Assembly (NCBI GenBank): GCA_903912795.1
Contig: CAIWIS010000850.1
Coordinates: forward strand, 1 to 7,305
From: an uncultured Bacteroidales bacterium
GTDB taxonomy: Bacteria > Bacteroidota > Bacteroidia > Bacteroidales > Paludibacteraceae
DNA length: 7,305 nucleotides
Reading direction: 5' to 3'
The notes below the pieces were generated by a model. That model ran no database searches. It was not told the DNA's origin and saw only the letters and a list, made by a program, of their open reading frames with translations. Made by a program: the position numbers and the translations under genes. Below are positions 1-6,782 of this stretch, piece after piece. Within the stretch, counting starts at the first letter, position 1. Each line of letters starts with the position of its first letter.

Positions 1-24
1 GTATATAAAAAGATTTTGAGAACG

Positions 25-67
25 AAAAAAAAACGGGCTGTTTCAAAAGATTGAAACAGCCCGTTTT
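25..67 (-). terminator. Rho-independent terminator of the large exported-protein gene
   Basis: A perfect 17-bp inverted repeat (30-46 with 51-67, 4-nt loop) starts 21 bp beyond the stop codon of the 1580-codon gene. Read on the minus strand, the stem is followed by an uninterrupted T run, seen as A25-A33 on the plus strand. A GC-rich stem core plus U-tract is the canonical intrinsic terminator layout, and the orientation fits the minus-strand gene. The core sequence resembles the second terminator of the window (6705-6737). Confidence 0.93.
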
Positions 68-88
68 GGGAAAAATAAACAAACTAAA

Positions 89-3000
89 TTACTTTGATAC
101 TAAATAATTCACAACCTGAAATTTATAACCTGATTTCTGGAAATTATACCATTTGAGTGCCCAGCTATAGGTTTTGGTTTGATCGGTTACTGATGGCACT
201 GTACCTTCAACTTGTGTACACGAACCTATCGTGGTCGATAACTTAGTCGAATTACTATATCCATAACTCGCACCAGCTTTGAAACCACCAATTGTTCCTA
301 TCAATTCTGCCTCACACTCAAAATTAAAACCATTTGTTTCTGTTTTGGTTTTTTCTACTCCAATTGATTGCTTCGATTCACCCGTCAGACCTACACCTAC
401 ATAAGGCGATTCATATTCCAAATTGCCACCCCAATATAAATTTGAGAGCTTTAGTTCAGCAGGGACTGCGGCGGTTGGATACGAGAATGGGTCTCCAGCC
501 TTATGTCTAAATATATCTTTGTCAATTTTTGGAGCATTTTGACCTTCTACCAATCTATTGTAATCATCTACAGATACCACCATTGTTTCAAGTTTCCTTG
601 GAAAAGCAAACATTAACTCTGTATTTACTTCTTCAGGCTTTTCACTTTTTAAAATTTTATAATAAAATACATCGTATGGCGTTGAGCTTACAACAGCCGC
701 ATCTTCTTTCTTTCCAGAGAAACCAACAGAGATAGTTGTGGTTTGAGAAGTTTCGTAGTTTTTCGAAAAACCCAATGCCACTTTTGCTGTAAATTCGATA
801 CCGCCTATTTTTGTTCCTATAACCGGAATTGTAAATTCGTGTTCGTATCCAACAATTAATGCGGCTGTATGTGTTGATTCAGTGGCTGTTGCACCGCCTG
901 TACTTGTCGATTTACTCCAGGTTGTCATCGGATTTGAACTTGTATTATAAAATCCTTCGTAGTATGGAGCAGCGGCAATTGCGGCAATTAATGTTGGTTT
1001 GCTGAGCATATACTGATGACGCATAAACTGCAATACACGCCCTGTATGCTTCGTATTTACAGCTGCAATTACAGGAAAATGATTTTTACTGAGCAAGTTA
1101 GCACTGTTTTCTTTAAAGTATGGTACTGCAGCGGTATTTAGAATCACTGCATTGGTTGTTTGATTAAGTGCCGAACTGTACATATCTAACTCAACATTAG
1201 CAGTTGTTGTTACCACGTCTCTAATATTTGCAATATAGTATAACATTTCTATACCCGAGGCATTTTTGTTGAAATTGCCGGCAACTATTTGATCTCCATA
1301 TATTAAATGAGTAGAATACTGTTTTGTGATACTACCGAAATCCGCCGTTTCAGTGCTTGTTGGTGTCTCTTTATTTAGCGTAAGCAAGCCATTTGCATCT
1401 ATATATGCAATTAATTCACCAAAAATGATATAATTAGGTCCTGCATGTCCTTTTAGCTTCGCTAATACCATTGATTGATTTCTTAACCAATCCATACAAG
1501 GTCTTGAAAAAGACAGAGTAGTTAATGTAAACGGATCAATTCCATTTTCAGTTGTAATGAACTTAGCATAAGCCAACCCTTTTCTTTTATAAGTAGTAGT
1601 ACCAACAACTGTAGTATAAACGAAACAAATTGCTATTTCAGGAGACCCATCATTATTAATATCACCTACTGCAAAATTAGCCGTTCGGGCATAATTTCTC
1701 TCGCCATCTGGATCTTGAATTCCGTTTTTTAATCTTAGTACTTTGTGTTTATTGGCATCATCATCTAAACTTAAATCGCAATCCTTAAATACATGCAGCA
1801 CGGCACAGTAAGAATCATCGTCAACTGTCTTTAAAAAACTTTTTGGGGTTGATGTCATAGCTACAATATCATTTTTACCGTCTTGATTCATATCGGCTAC
1901 TTCAATTCTTAAACAAAAGGCATATTCTTTATTTAAATCTCTAAAATCAGACCTAAAACCTCTTTCATGAATTTTTGTAAGACTCGTGCCATTGTATTCG
2001 TAAATCCGCAAGGTATCATGCACTGCAACCAATATTTCGGGTACACCATCGCCCGTTACATCACCTGTACGCAGCATCATTTCCCATTGCCATGCTTCCT
2101 GAATATCGTACGCACCCATTGTTGCTCCACTGTAAGCTGCTCCACTAACAATAGTTGGCATCCAAAATTTATTGGGTAGCACCAATGACTGATGAGCATA
2201 ATTGACAGATTCGTCACCAATTATATGCAATGTAATGTCCTTGTATCCAAATGTTTGTCCGGCAACTGCCTCATTCCATACGGCAATTACGGTGCTTTCG
2301 CGACCGTTTGCGTTTACCATAGTGGTTGCTTTTTTGGGGTTTTCCCACCATTTTACAGTACCTGAAGCTATTGCAGGCAAACCTGTAATATAGGGTGCCG
2401 ATGAGGCTGTTGGATTATCCATAAAGCGCAACTGTGGCGATAAGCTGGTGTCGTGTCGTCCGGTAAAAAATAATTCTTTATCGGGTGCCATTAAAACTGT
2501 GTTATTTTGTAATGGTAAATTTTTACTATAATCTACACCAAGGTTTTTGTCTGCTCCAAACACATCTGCCATTTGTTTTGGACGAGTATCCTCAGCTTCG
2601 AAAACATACCGCACCGACAATCCGGCTGCTCTGAGAGTGTCGCCATACAAACAAATGGAATCGAGAGCGCTTGTTAATTTGGCAAACGATGCTTCTGTTG
2701 GTTTGGTTTCATCTGAGTTCCAAAATGCAGCTTCTTTGCCAGTTGCGCTAAATGCGGAACCAACTTTCAGACCCGATGCCGTAGCGCTAAATCCACTCAG
2801 GTTGGTAGCAAATCTATTGTCGATAGTCCATTTTGTAGTTTCCGCTTTTTTCAGTTTGGCGCCTGCATTTTCTTTTCCATCCAAATAACCGGCCATTGTT
2901 GTAAATTCCTTTTTTGTAGGCAATCGCCATCCACCTAAGGGAGCTAAATCGGTTTTGGCAGCATGGTGCGTGTAAAGGGCGCCAAAGTTAGCTGCATTTG

Positions 3001-4831
3001 CATCCTGGTCGCCAAAATAACAATACGCATCGCTCGTACTCGTTAAATTTGCCCAGGCCGCTCCCGTTACTTTAGCAAGCGGTGTTCCATTGGCTTTCTT
3101 AGTTGTTTTTAGGTTTTCGGCCATCCAATACAAAGTTCCAATTTTCACAATAGGATAGGCATTGTTATCACCATCAATACATTCTTTAAAAAGAATATCT
3201 ATGTTTTTACTTTTACTCGGACTGTCCATTACAATGGTTTTGCATCGTCCACTCATGGCAGTAAAACGCAACTGATTACCTTCTATAAACGCCATTCCAT
3301 CAGTTGCTGCAGTTGCTGCTTTTACTTTTTGTGGAGCTGCTTTAGCTTCTGCAATCTCTATTTTTTCCACATTCTGAATTAGGTTAAAGGAACCAACCGA
3401 ATTGTTTATACTCACCAGTTTTTCGGTTTGCTTTTTCCCATTCTGTACCACCGTTACAAAGTAAATACCGCTACGCAAAGCCGGCAATTTGAATTTATAT
3501 GTTCCAGCAGTTAAATTAGTTGCAAAATTACTCACCGCTTTGCCCGATATATCACAAATATTGACAATTACATTTCCTGCTTCAGCCATCCCAAAGCTCA
3601 ATGTAGATGCATAAGTTGCCGGATTTGGATAAACACGCATGGTCGAAATGTCATTTCCATCAATATCCACAATTGATGTGGAAGCAGGAGGCGTACCCGA
3701 TGGATTAAGGTATAAAACAGCATCACCACTTATAGTTTTCGACATGCCGGTAGAGATGTTCTCTACTAATACACTTCCTACAGTGGATGCATCGCCGCTT
3801 CCGGCAAAGGTTATTGCAATGTCTTTGGCAGTTATTGTACTTGCTGGTTTAGTTGTAAAAGACACAGGAGTTCCATAATCTACATCTACCGAATTAAGGA
3901 TATACGCCCGCGCATAATAAGTTGTGTTGGGCTTGAGATTATCCATTGTAGCCAAATAATCGTTGGTTGTAAGTGCTTCACCAAAATCTAATTTAAAATT
4001 ATTCTCATAAGTTGGCATACTTGTTTCGCCCCAACAAACGCCATAATGAGGTGCTCTTGGATTGCCAATATCAGTAATTTCGCAGTAGGCATTGGCTGTA
4101 GTAGCTTTCACATTATCAATTTTCATTGTGCTTATATCACCTTTACTTAGTAAAGTGCTCTTAGTTACTATGCCTACTATGTCCAAGCAATTATTATTTG
4201 TTCCTTCGGGCGTACGACCAAAGGCGAACGTACCTGTTTCTTCTTCAGCACTCCAAGCGTATAAACGGAGGACAAGTGGGTCATTCTTAAGATCTATTTC
4301 CATATTTTGCAATTCTGGCACCATAGAACATAAATTCGGAGTGTATCCACCCTCATCCACAACTTCGTTGAGCGCTGATGGAATTCCTATTGGTTTAAAA
4401 CCGGCATTGTTCAGATTGTATGCCCATTGGTATATCTTAGGCCCGTTTGTTGAACGACGTAAACGTGCCCTTATTGTAGTGATAGATACAGCATAATGAT
4501 ACTCTGAACGTAAACTGAATTCGTAGTAATTGCCAGCTTTTACCGCTTCGTCATAACTATCGGGCACACCCCAATTGATTGAAGAGAATCCTCGCGCTAA
4601 ATTGTAAGTGAGAATCCCATTTCCACGACGTAAAACTGGCTGCATCAAATGCGAGTTATAGGTGGTTGCATAAGCTTCCGCTTCGTTGCCCACTGTTGCC
4701 GGTGTGCCAAATTGCCAACCTGCAATTATTTCAAATTGAGCCCAACTTGCTGTAGAAGCAAATACAAAAATGAATAATACTGCAAATCGGAATGTAGTTA
4801 ACATTCGGGATTTTGAATAGTTTGTTTTCAT
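89..4831 (-). CDS. Exported multidomain protein: Fn3-like, internal T9SS type A-like, FISUMP, FG-GAP/VCBS repeats, novel beta-rich C-terminus
   Basis: The 1580-residue product starts with a signal peptide (basic MKTNYSKSR, hydrophobic 11-25, likely cleavage after SWA at 29-31), so it acts outside the cytoplasm. Residues 33-225 look like a beta-sandwich common in Bacteroidota secreted proteins. Residues 247-327 are Fn3-like (GVCW, then LKPNTTYYARAY and YGTPVSFTT). Residues 399-474 match a T9SS type A sorting domain (VYPNPAT, DISGK, LRSGIYFVTV). An Ala/Lys-rich linker (493-510) leads to a FISUMP domain at 558-746 (YPIVKIG, YWMAENLKT, GGWRLPTKKEF, GLSVRYVF). FG-GAP/VCBS calcium-loop motifs follow: GDVTGDGVPE at 923, DMNQDGKND at 980, GDINNDGSPE at 1056, and a degenerate one at 1185. 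They suggest a partial beta-propeller. Residues 1296-1580 match no family I recognise; they are Thr/Ser/Gly-rich with alternating polarity and a two-fold internal similarity. There is no sorting domain at the true C-terminus. ATG is chosen because it gives a complete signal peptide; there is no Shine-Dalgarno, only an A-run. The gene is monocistronic, with its own promoter and terminator. Its molecular function is unknown; adhesion or a membrane-active role is inference. Confidence 0.95.
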   Translation of the reverse strand: MKTNYSKSRMLTTFRFAVLFIFVFASTASWAQFEIIAGWQFGTPATVGNEAEAYATTYNSHLMQPVLRRGNGILTYNLARGFSSINWGVPDSYDEAVKAGNYYEFSLRSEYHYAVSITTIRARLRRSTNGPKIYQWAYNLNNAGFKPIGIPSALNEVVDEGGYTPNLCSMVPELQNMEIDLKNDPLVLRLYAWSAEEETGTFAFGRTPEGTNNNCLDIVGIVTKSTLLSKGDISTMKIDNVKATTANAYCEITDIGNPRAPHYGVCWGETSMPTYENNFKLDFGEALTTNDYLATMDNLKPNTTYYARAYILNSVDVDYGTPVSFTTKPASTITAKDIAITFAGSGDASTVGSVLVENISTGMSKTISGDAVLYLNPSGTPPASTSIVDIDGNDISTMRVYPNPATYASTLSFGMAEAGNVIVNICDISGKAVSNFATNLTAGTYKFKLPALRSGIYFVTVVQNGKKQTEKLVSINNSVGSFNLIQNVEKIEIAEAKAAPQKVKAATAATDGMAFIEGNQLRFTAMSGRCKTIVMDSPSKSKNIDILFKECIDGDNNAYPIVKIGTLYWMAENLKTTKKANGTPLAKVTGAAWANLTSTSDAYCYFGDQDANAANFGALYTHHAAKTDLAPLGGWRLPTKKEFTTMAGYLDGKENAGAKLKKAETTKWTIDNRFATNLSGFSATASGLKVGSAFSATGKEAAFWNSDETKPTEASFAKLTSALDSICLYGDTLRAAGLSVRYVFEAEDTRPKQMADVFGADKNLGVDYSKNLPLQNNTVLMAPDKELFFTGRHDTSLSPQLRFMDNPTASSAPYITGLPAIASGTVKWWENPKKATTMVNANGRESTVIAVWNEAVAGQTFGYKDITLHIIGDESVNYAHQSLVLPNKFWMPTIVSGAAYSGATMGAYDIQEAWQWEMMLRTGDVTGDGVPEILVAVHDTLRIYEYNGTSLTKIHERGFRSDFRDLNKEYAFCLRIEVADMNQDGKNDIVAMTSTPKSFLKTVDDDSYCAVLHVFKDCDLSLDDDANKHKVLRLKNGIQDPDGERNYARTANFAVGDINNDGSPEIAICFVYTTVVGTTTYKRKGLAYAKFITTENGIDPFTLTTLSFSRPCMDWLRNQSMVLAKLKGHAGPNYIIFGELIAYIDANGLLTLNKETPTSTETADFGSITKQYSTHLIYGDQIVAGNFNKNASGIEMLYYIANIRDVVTTTANVELDMYSSALNQTTNAVILNTAAVPYFKENSANLLSKNHFPVIAAVNTKHTGRVLQFMRHQYMLSKPTLIAAIAAAPYYEGFYNTSSNPMTTWSKSTSTGGATATESTHTAALIVGYEHEFTIPVIGTKIGGIEFTAKVALGFSKNYETSQTTTISVGFSGKKEDAAVVSSTPYDVFYYKILKSEKPEEVNTELMFAFPRKLETMVVSVDDYNRLVEGQNAPKIDKDIFRHKAGDPFSYPTAAVPAELKLSNLYWGGNLEYESPYVGVGLTGESKQSIGVEKTKTETNGFNFECEAELIGTIGGFKAGASYGYSNSTKLSTTIGSCTQVEGTVPSVTDQTKTYSWALKWYNFQKSGYKFQVVNYLVSK

Positions 4832-4904
4832 ACGTTTTTTTTTGAGAGTTTTATATTGATTATTTTATTTTTATCCTTTACTCAAATTGTTTCTATTGCA
4901 AATC

Positions 4905-4935
4905 TTGCATTAATCCAATTATTTTGCTATTTTTG
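4905..4935 (+). promoter_or_regulatory. Predicted promoter of the AraC-type regulator gene
   Basis: TTG at 4905-4907 is followed after 20 bp by TATTTTTG at 4928-4935. This matches the Bacteroidota sigma-ABfr pattern (TTG, 19-21 bp, TAnnTTTG). The implied start near 4942 gives the regulator mRNA a leader of about 100 nt. That leader contains the tandem TGCCAAAAGGTAAA repeats. The promoter points into the minus-strand promoter at 4951-4958, so the two would interfere. It is a motif match only, in an AT-rich region. Confidence 0.55.
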
Positions 4936-4950
4936 CATATTATAGCGCTA

Positions 4951-4958
4951 CAAAAATA
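4951..4958 (-). promoter_or_regulatory. -7 box of the large exported-protein gene
   Basis: On the minus strand this is TATTTTTG, an exact TAnnTTTG box. No TTG lies at the -33 distance; instead the proximal operator repeat begins 22 bp upstream, as expected for an activator-dependent promoter. The implied start near 4944 gives a leader of about 110 nt. The surrounding pattern GCTnCAAAAATAnnTTTTAC (plus strand) recurs unchanged at 6601-6620 in front of the 74-codon gene, which is strong support that it is functional. Confidence 0.7.
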
Positions 4959-4980
4959 CTTTTTACAAATAATGTGCTTC

Positions 4981-5017
4981 TGCCAAAAGGTAAACTTGTT
5001 TGCCAAAAGGTAAAAAC
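4981..5017 (-). promoter_or_regulatory. Tandem operator-like direct repeats, array 1
   Basis: TGCCAAAAGGTAAA occurs at 4981-4994 and again, identical, at 5001-5014, a period of exactly 20 bp or about two helical turns. AraC-family DNA-binding domains are known to bind direct repeats with this kind of spacing. The array is just upstream of the -7 box at 4951-4958 and also ends 26 bp before the regulator start codon. It could therefore activate the large gene and repress or tune the regulator. The distal copy extends to a 19-bp sequence (4999-5017) found identically at 6653-6671. The binding protein is inferred, not shown. Confidence 0.75.
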
Positions 5018-5043
5018 TTTGTCAATAATCAGATAAATTCAGC

Positions 5044-6213
5044 ATGATTCGAACGTTAATTTTATTATCGCCCGTATATATTTCACTTTTCTGGTTTATT
5101 TCGCTTCAGAGCAATAAAAAAAACAGCAGTGTGCCTGCGCGGTTTCTGAGTTTTTTTATGCTGAATGCTGCTATTTGTTTTTTTGGTCAGTATTTGTTTT
5201 TTGCTCCATATCCCGATATTTTTCCATTCTGGGAGCCTGCTTTGGCGTATTTTGGGAGTATCGCTTTCCCCATTTATTACATCTATTTTCGGTTGCTTAC
5301 TGTCGACGAAAAGTTTAGCCTGCGCCTGCATGCCAAATACCTCGTTGTTCCCTTGTTGATTGCTACGGTTTATACGGTGGGAATTTTTTTAACGCCATTC
5401 GAACAATACAAAGCCTGGCTTTATCACGATCATCTTTTTGCCGATTCGCCTCAAATTCAGTTTTTAGGTGTAATGCGAAAAATTGTGAAGCTTATGTTTG
5501 TGGTACTGCTTGTCATAACCTTTGTACTTAACCAGCTCTTGCTTAAAAAATATGCGCACAAAGCAGAGCAGTATTATTCCGACTTACACGATGGCAGATT
5601 TAATAATGCCAAATGGCTCAATTATTTTTTAATTTTCATTTCGCTAAGTACTTTTGTGGCACATATTGTAGGCCGAAAGTTACTCTTTCCAAGCGAAATG
5701 ATTCTAAACAGTATTTGGCTAATATTTGCCTTATCGCTCTATGGCATTGGCTACATGGGATTTACACAAAAAGCCATTAACCCAACTTTTGAAGTTGAAG
5801 ATAATGAAAGCGAATCAGCACCAACTAGCACTGAGCTTAATGTATCGCAGCAAATGATTTTGAAAAAGTTATTGGATTTGTTTGAGAACGATAAAATTTA
5901 TATCGATAGCAATTTAAATATTATGGATGTGGTTGAGCGGATAGGAACCAATCGGAGTTATCTTTCAACCATTATTAATCAGCAATACAATCAAAACTTT
6001 TGTTCGTTTGTAAATGGGTTCCGAGTTACAGAACTCGAAAATGTATATGCTGCAAATCCTTCAATAAGCAACGAACATTTAGCCGAAAAATGTGGATTTG
6101 GGTCCTTTAATTCAATGAAACGAGCAATTGTTTCCGTCACAGGAAAATCGGTTCACGAATGGAAAAAACATATTTTGCTTATCAATAAGCCTAACGTGCA
6201 TTCAAACGCGTAG
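5044..6213 (+). CDS. Membrane-anchored AraC-family transcriptional regulator (7 TM + AraC DNA-binding domain)
   Basis: The 389-residue protein has seven predicted membrane helices, roughly 3-21, 34-54, 65-84, 98-118, 148-167, 191-210 and 218-240. Basic loops (KK at 25-26, R83, KKYAHK at 168-173, TQK at 241-243) place the N-terminus outside and the C-terminus inside. An acidic Ser-rich linker (about 250-264) leads to a full AraC/XylS DNA-binding domain at about 268-376. Its first helix-turn-helix lies near NIMDVVERIGTNRSYLSTII and its second near LAEKCGFGSFNSMKRAI, ending with the family's GKSVHEWKK tail. The usual Phe of the second recognition helix is replaced by Met358. No ligand domain or catalytic residue is recognisable, so sensing is presumably by the membrane part. 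The ATG at 5044 is chosen because TM1 starts right after it; there is no Shine-Dalgarno. It is divergent from the large exported-protein gene, with operator-like repeats between them, so that gene and itself are the likely targets (inference). Confidence 0.93.
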   Translation: MIRTLILLSPVYISLFWFISLQSNKKNSSVPARFLSFFMLNAAICFFGQYLFFAPYPDIFPFWEPALAYFGSIAFPIYYIYFRLLTVDEKFSLRLHAKYLVVPLLIATVYTVGIFLTPFEQYKAWLYHDHLFADSPQIQFLGVMRKIVKLMFVVLLVITFVLNQLLLKKYAHKAEQYYSDLHDGRFNNAKWLNYFLIFISLSTFVAHIVGRKLLFPSEMILNSIWLIFALSLYGIGYMGFTQKAINPTFEVEDNESESAPTSTELNVSQQMILKKLLDLFENDKIYIDSNLNIMDVVERIGTNRSYLSTIINQQYNQNFCSFVNGFRVTELENVYAANPSISNEHLAEKCGFGSFNSMKRAIVSVTGKSVHEWKKHILLINKPNVHSNA

Positions 6214-6240
6214 ACATAATGGACTAAATGTCTTATTAAC

Positions 6241-6465
6241 TCAGTCTATTATTCCATATTTTTCACAAATTAATGAATCTGCCACCTTTTTAATCTCATG
6301 TTTTATTGTGTTGTCATCAATTTGCTCTAACTCAAACACCCTACGCAAATCAATTGCAGGAGTAACATAATCAACCTTCTGGTTTATATATACATAGAAA
6401 AGAACTTGTGATTCTTTAAATATTGGTTCTACCAAATATCGTTTGTTAAATTCACTTCTTGTCAT
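6241..6465 (-). CDS. Small hypothetical protein (74 aa), co-regulated candidate
   Basis: I do not recognise this family. The 74 residues have no signal peptide or membrane helix, so the product is probably cytoplasmic. It starts MTRSEFNKRYLVEPIF, is mixed charged/hydrophobic with a probable helix over about 40-70 (acidic and basic residues interleaved with Leu, Ile and Val), and ends EKYGIID. Composition looks like a real small folded protein rather than chance coding. The ATG at 6465 is preferred; an in-frame TTG at 6489 would add only eight residues. It converges on the regulator gene with 27 bp between stop codons. Its upstream region carries the same promoter cassette as the large exported protein, which argues that it is expressed and belongs to the same regulon. 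What it does is unknown. Confidence 0.72.
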   Translation of the reverse strand: MTRSEFNKRYLVEPIFKESQVLFYVYINQKVDYVTPAIDLRRVFELEQIDDNTIKHEIKKVADSLICEKYGIID

Positions 6466-6604
6466 GTTGTAACTATTTTTCAGGAACAATAAATTTAAAC
6501 AAAGTTTATTTATTCAACAAAGCTATTCATAAAACGAATATTCATTTTATCTGTATTGAACGATTAAAGGTTACAAAACATTTTCATTATAATATTTACA
6601 GCTG

Positions 6605-6612
6605 CAAAAATA
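6605..6612 (-). promoter_or_regulatory. -7 box of the 74-codon gene
   Basis: The minus strand reads TATTTTTG, identical to the box of the large gene. The operator array begins 22 bp upstream in both cases, and the flanks share GCT on the downstream side and TTTTAC two bases upstream (plus-strand order). The implied start near 6598 gives a leader of about 130 nt. No TTG sits at the -33 position, consistent with activator dependence. A second possible -7 box (TAGCTTTG, 6518-6525) lacks an operator and is less likely. Confidence 0.68.
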
Positions 6613-6634
6613 GGTTTTACCTGCTTAATCGGTT

Positions 6635-6671
6635 TTCCAAAAGGTAAAAATATTTGCCAAAAGGTAAAAAC
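6635..6671 (-). promoter_or_regulatory. Tandem operator-like direct repeats, array 2
   Basis: TTCCAAAAGGTAAA at 6635-6648 (one mismatch to the array 1 unit) is followed by an exact TGCCAAAAGGTAAA at 6655-6668, again with a 20-bp period. The distal copy is identical to that of array 1 over 19 bp (TTTGCCAAAAGGTAAAAAC, 6653-6671). Orientation and distance to the minus-strand -7 box match array 1 exactly. It is probably bound by the same regulator, for which the membrane-anchored AraC protein is the obvious candidate. Confidence 0.75.
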
Positions 6672-6704
6672 ATTATAGTCCAAATTGATTTTCACATACA
6701 ACAA

Positions 6705-6737
6705 ACGAGCTGCTTCAATAAAAATGAAGCAGCTCGT
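6705..6737 (-). terminator. Probable terminator of the orphan T9SS-domain gene
   Basis: A perfect 13-bp stem (6705-6717 with 6725-6737) closes a 7-nt loop, 45 bp past the stop codon at 6783. The T-tract on the minus strand is short and broken (TTTGTTG), so termination may be weaker than at 25-67. The stem is a close relative of the 25-67 stem, with two differences that are compensated in both arms. It also separates this gene from the operator array of the 74-codon gene. Confidence 0.75.
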
Positions 6738-6782
6738 CGAACTTATATTAGCATAATCAATCCTTAAGTTATTCTACTTCAA

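Larger units (their letters stand above)
6466..6782. other. 317-bp intergenic region between two minus-strand genes
   Basis: This AT-rich stretch has no convincing gene. From left to right it holds a leader of about 130 nt for the 74-codon gene, a -7 box (6605-6612), the second tandem operator array (6635-6671), and the terminator of the next gene (6705-6737). Two tiny ATG-initiated frames in the leader (7 and 11 codons, at 6564-6587 and 6510-6545, minus) are most likely chance. Confidence 0.7.

Noticed and set aside
1967..4496. Several plus-strand open frames of 63-134 codons opposite the large gene
   Set aside because: They are antisense to a well-supported 1580-codon gene, have low-complexity or Ser/Pro/Cys-rich translations without domain features, and lack promoters.
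4981..5017. The tandem repeats as a CRISPR array or plasmid-type iterons
   Set aside because: There are only two units per locus with 6-bp gaps, no spacers of CRISPR size and no replication gene; promoter-linked placement fits an operator better.
5083..5359. Open frames overlapping the first part of the AraC-type regulator gene on both strands
   Set aside because: They are shadows of the regulator coding sequence, which has clear membrane helices and a DNA-binding domain.
6212..6233. 6-bp inverted repeat between the convergent regulator and 74-codon genes as a terminator
   Set aside because: The stem is short and AT-rich with a 10-nt loop and no clean T-tract, and it overlaps the regulator stop codon; too weak to call.
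6466..6489. Upstream TTG start adding eight residues to the 74-residue protein
   Set aside because: The ATG at 6465 is a better start and no Shine-Dalgarno or conserved feature favours the TTG.
6518..6525. Alternative -7 box TAGCTTTG for the 74-codon gene
   Set aside because: It matches TAnnTTTG, but no -33 TTG or operator is at the right distance, whereas the box at 6605-6612 reproduces the full cassette of the other gene.
6510..6587. Two tiny leader frames (7 and 11 codons) upstream of the 74-codon gene
   Set aside because: Such short ATG frames are expected by chance in AT-rich leaders; no run of special codons suggests attenuation.
6459..6647. 62-codon plus-strand open frame over the intergenic region
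   Set aside because: It overlaps the leader, -7 box and operator of the 74-codon gene, has a biased Asn/Phe/Tyr/Lys composition and no promoter of its own.
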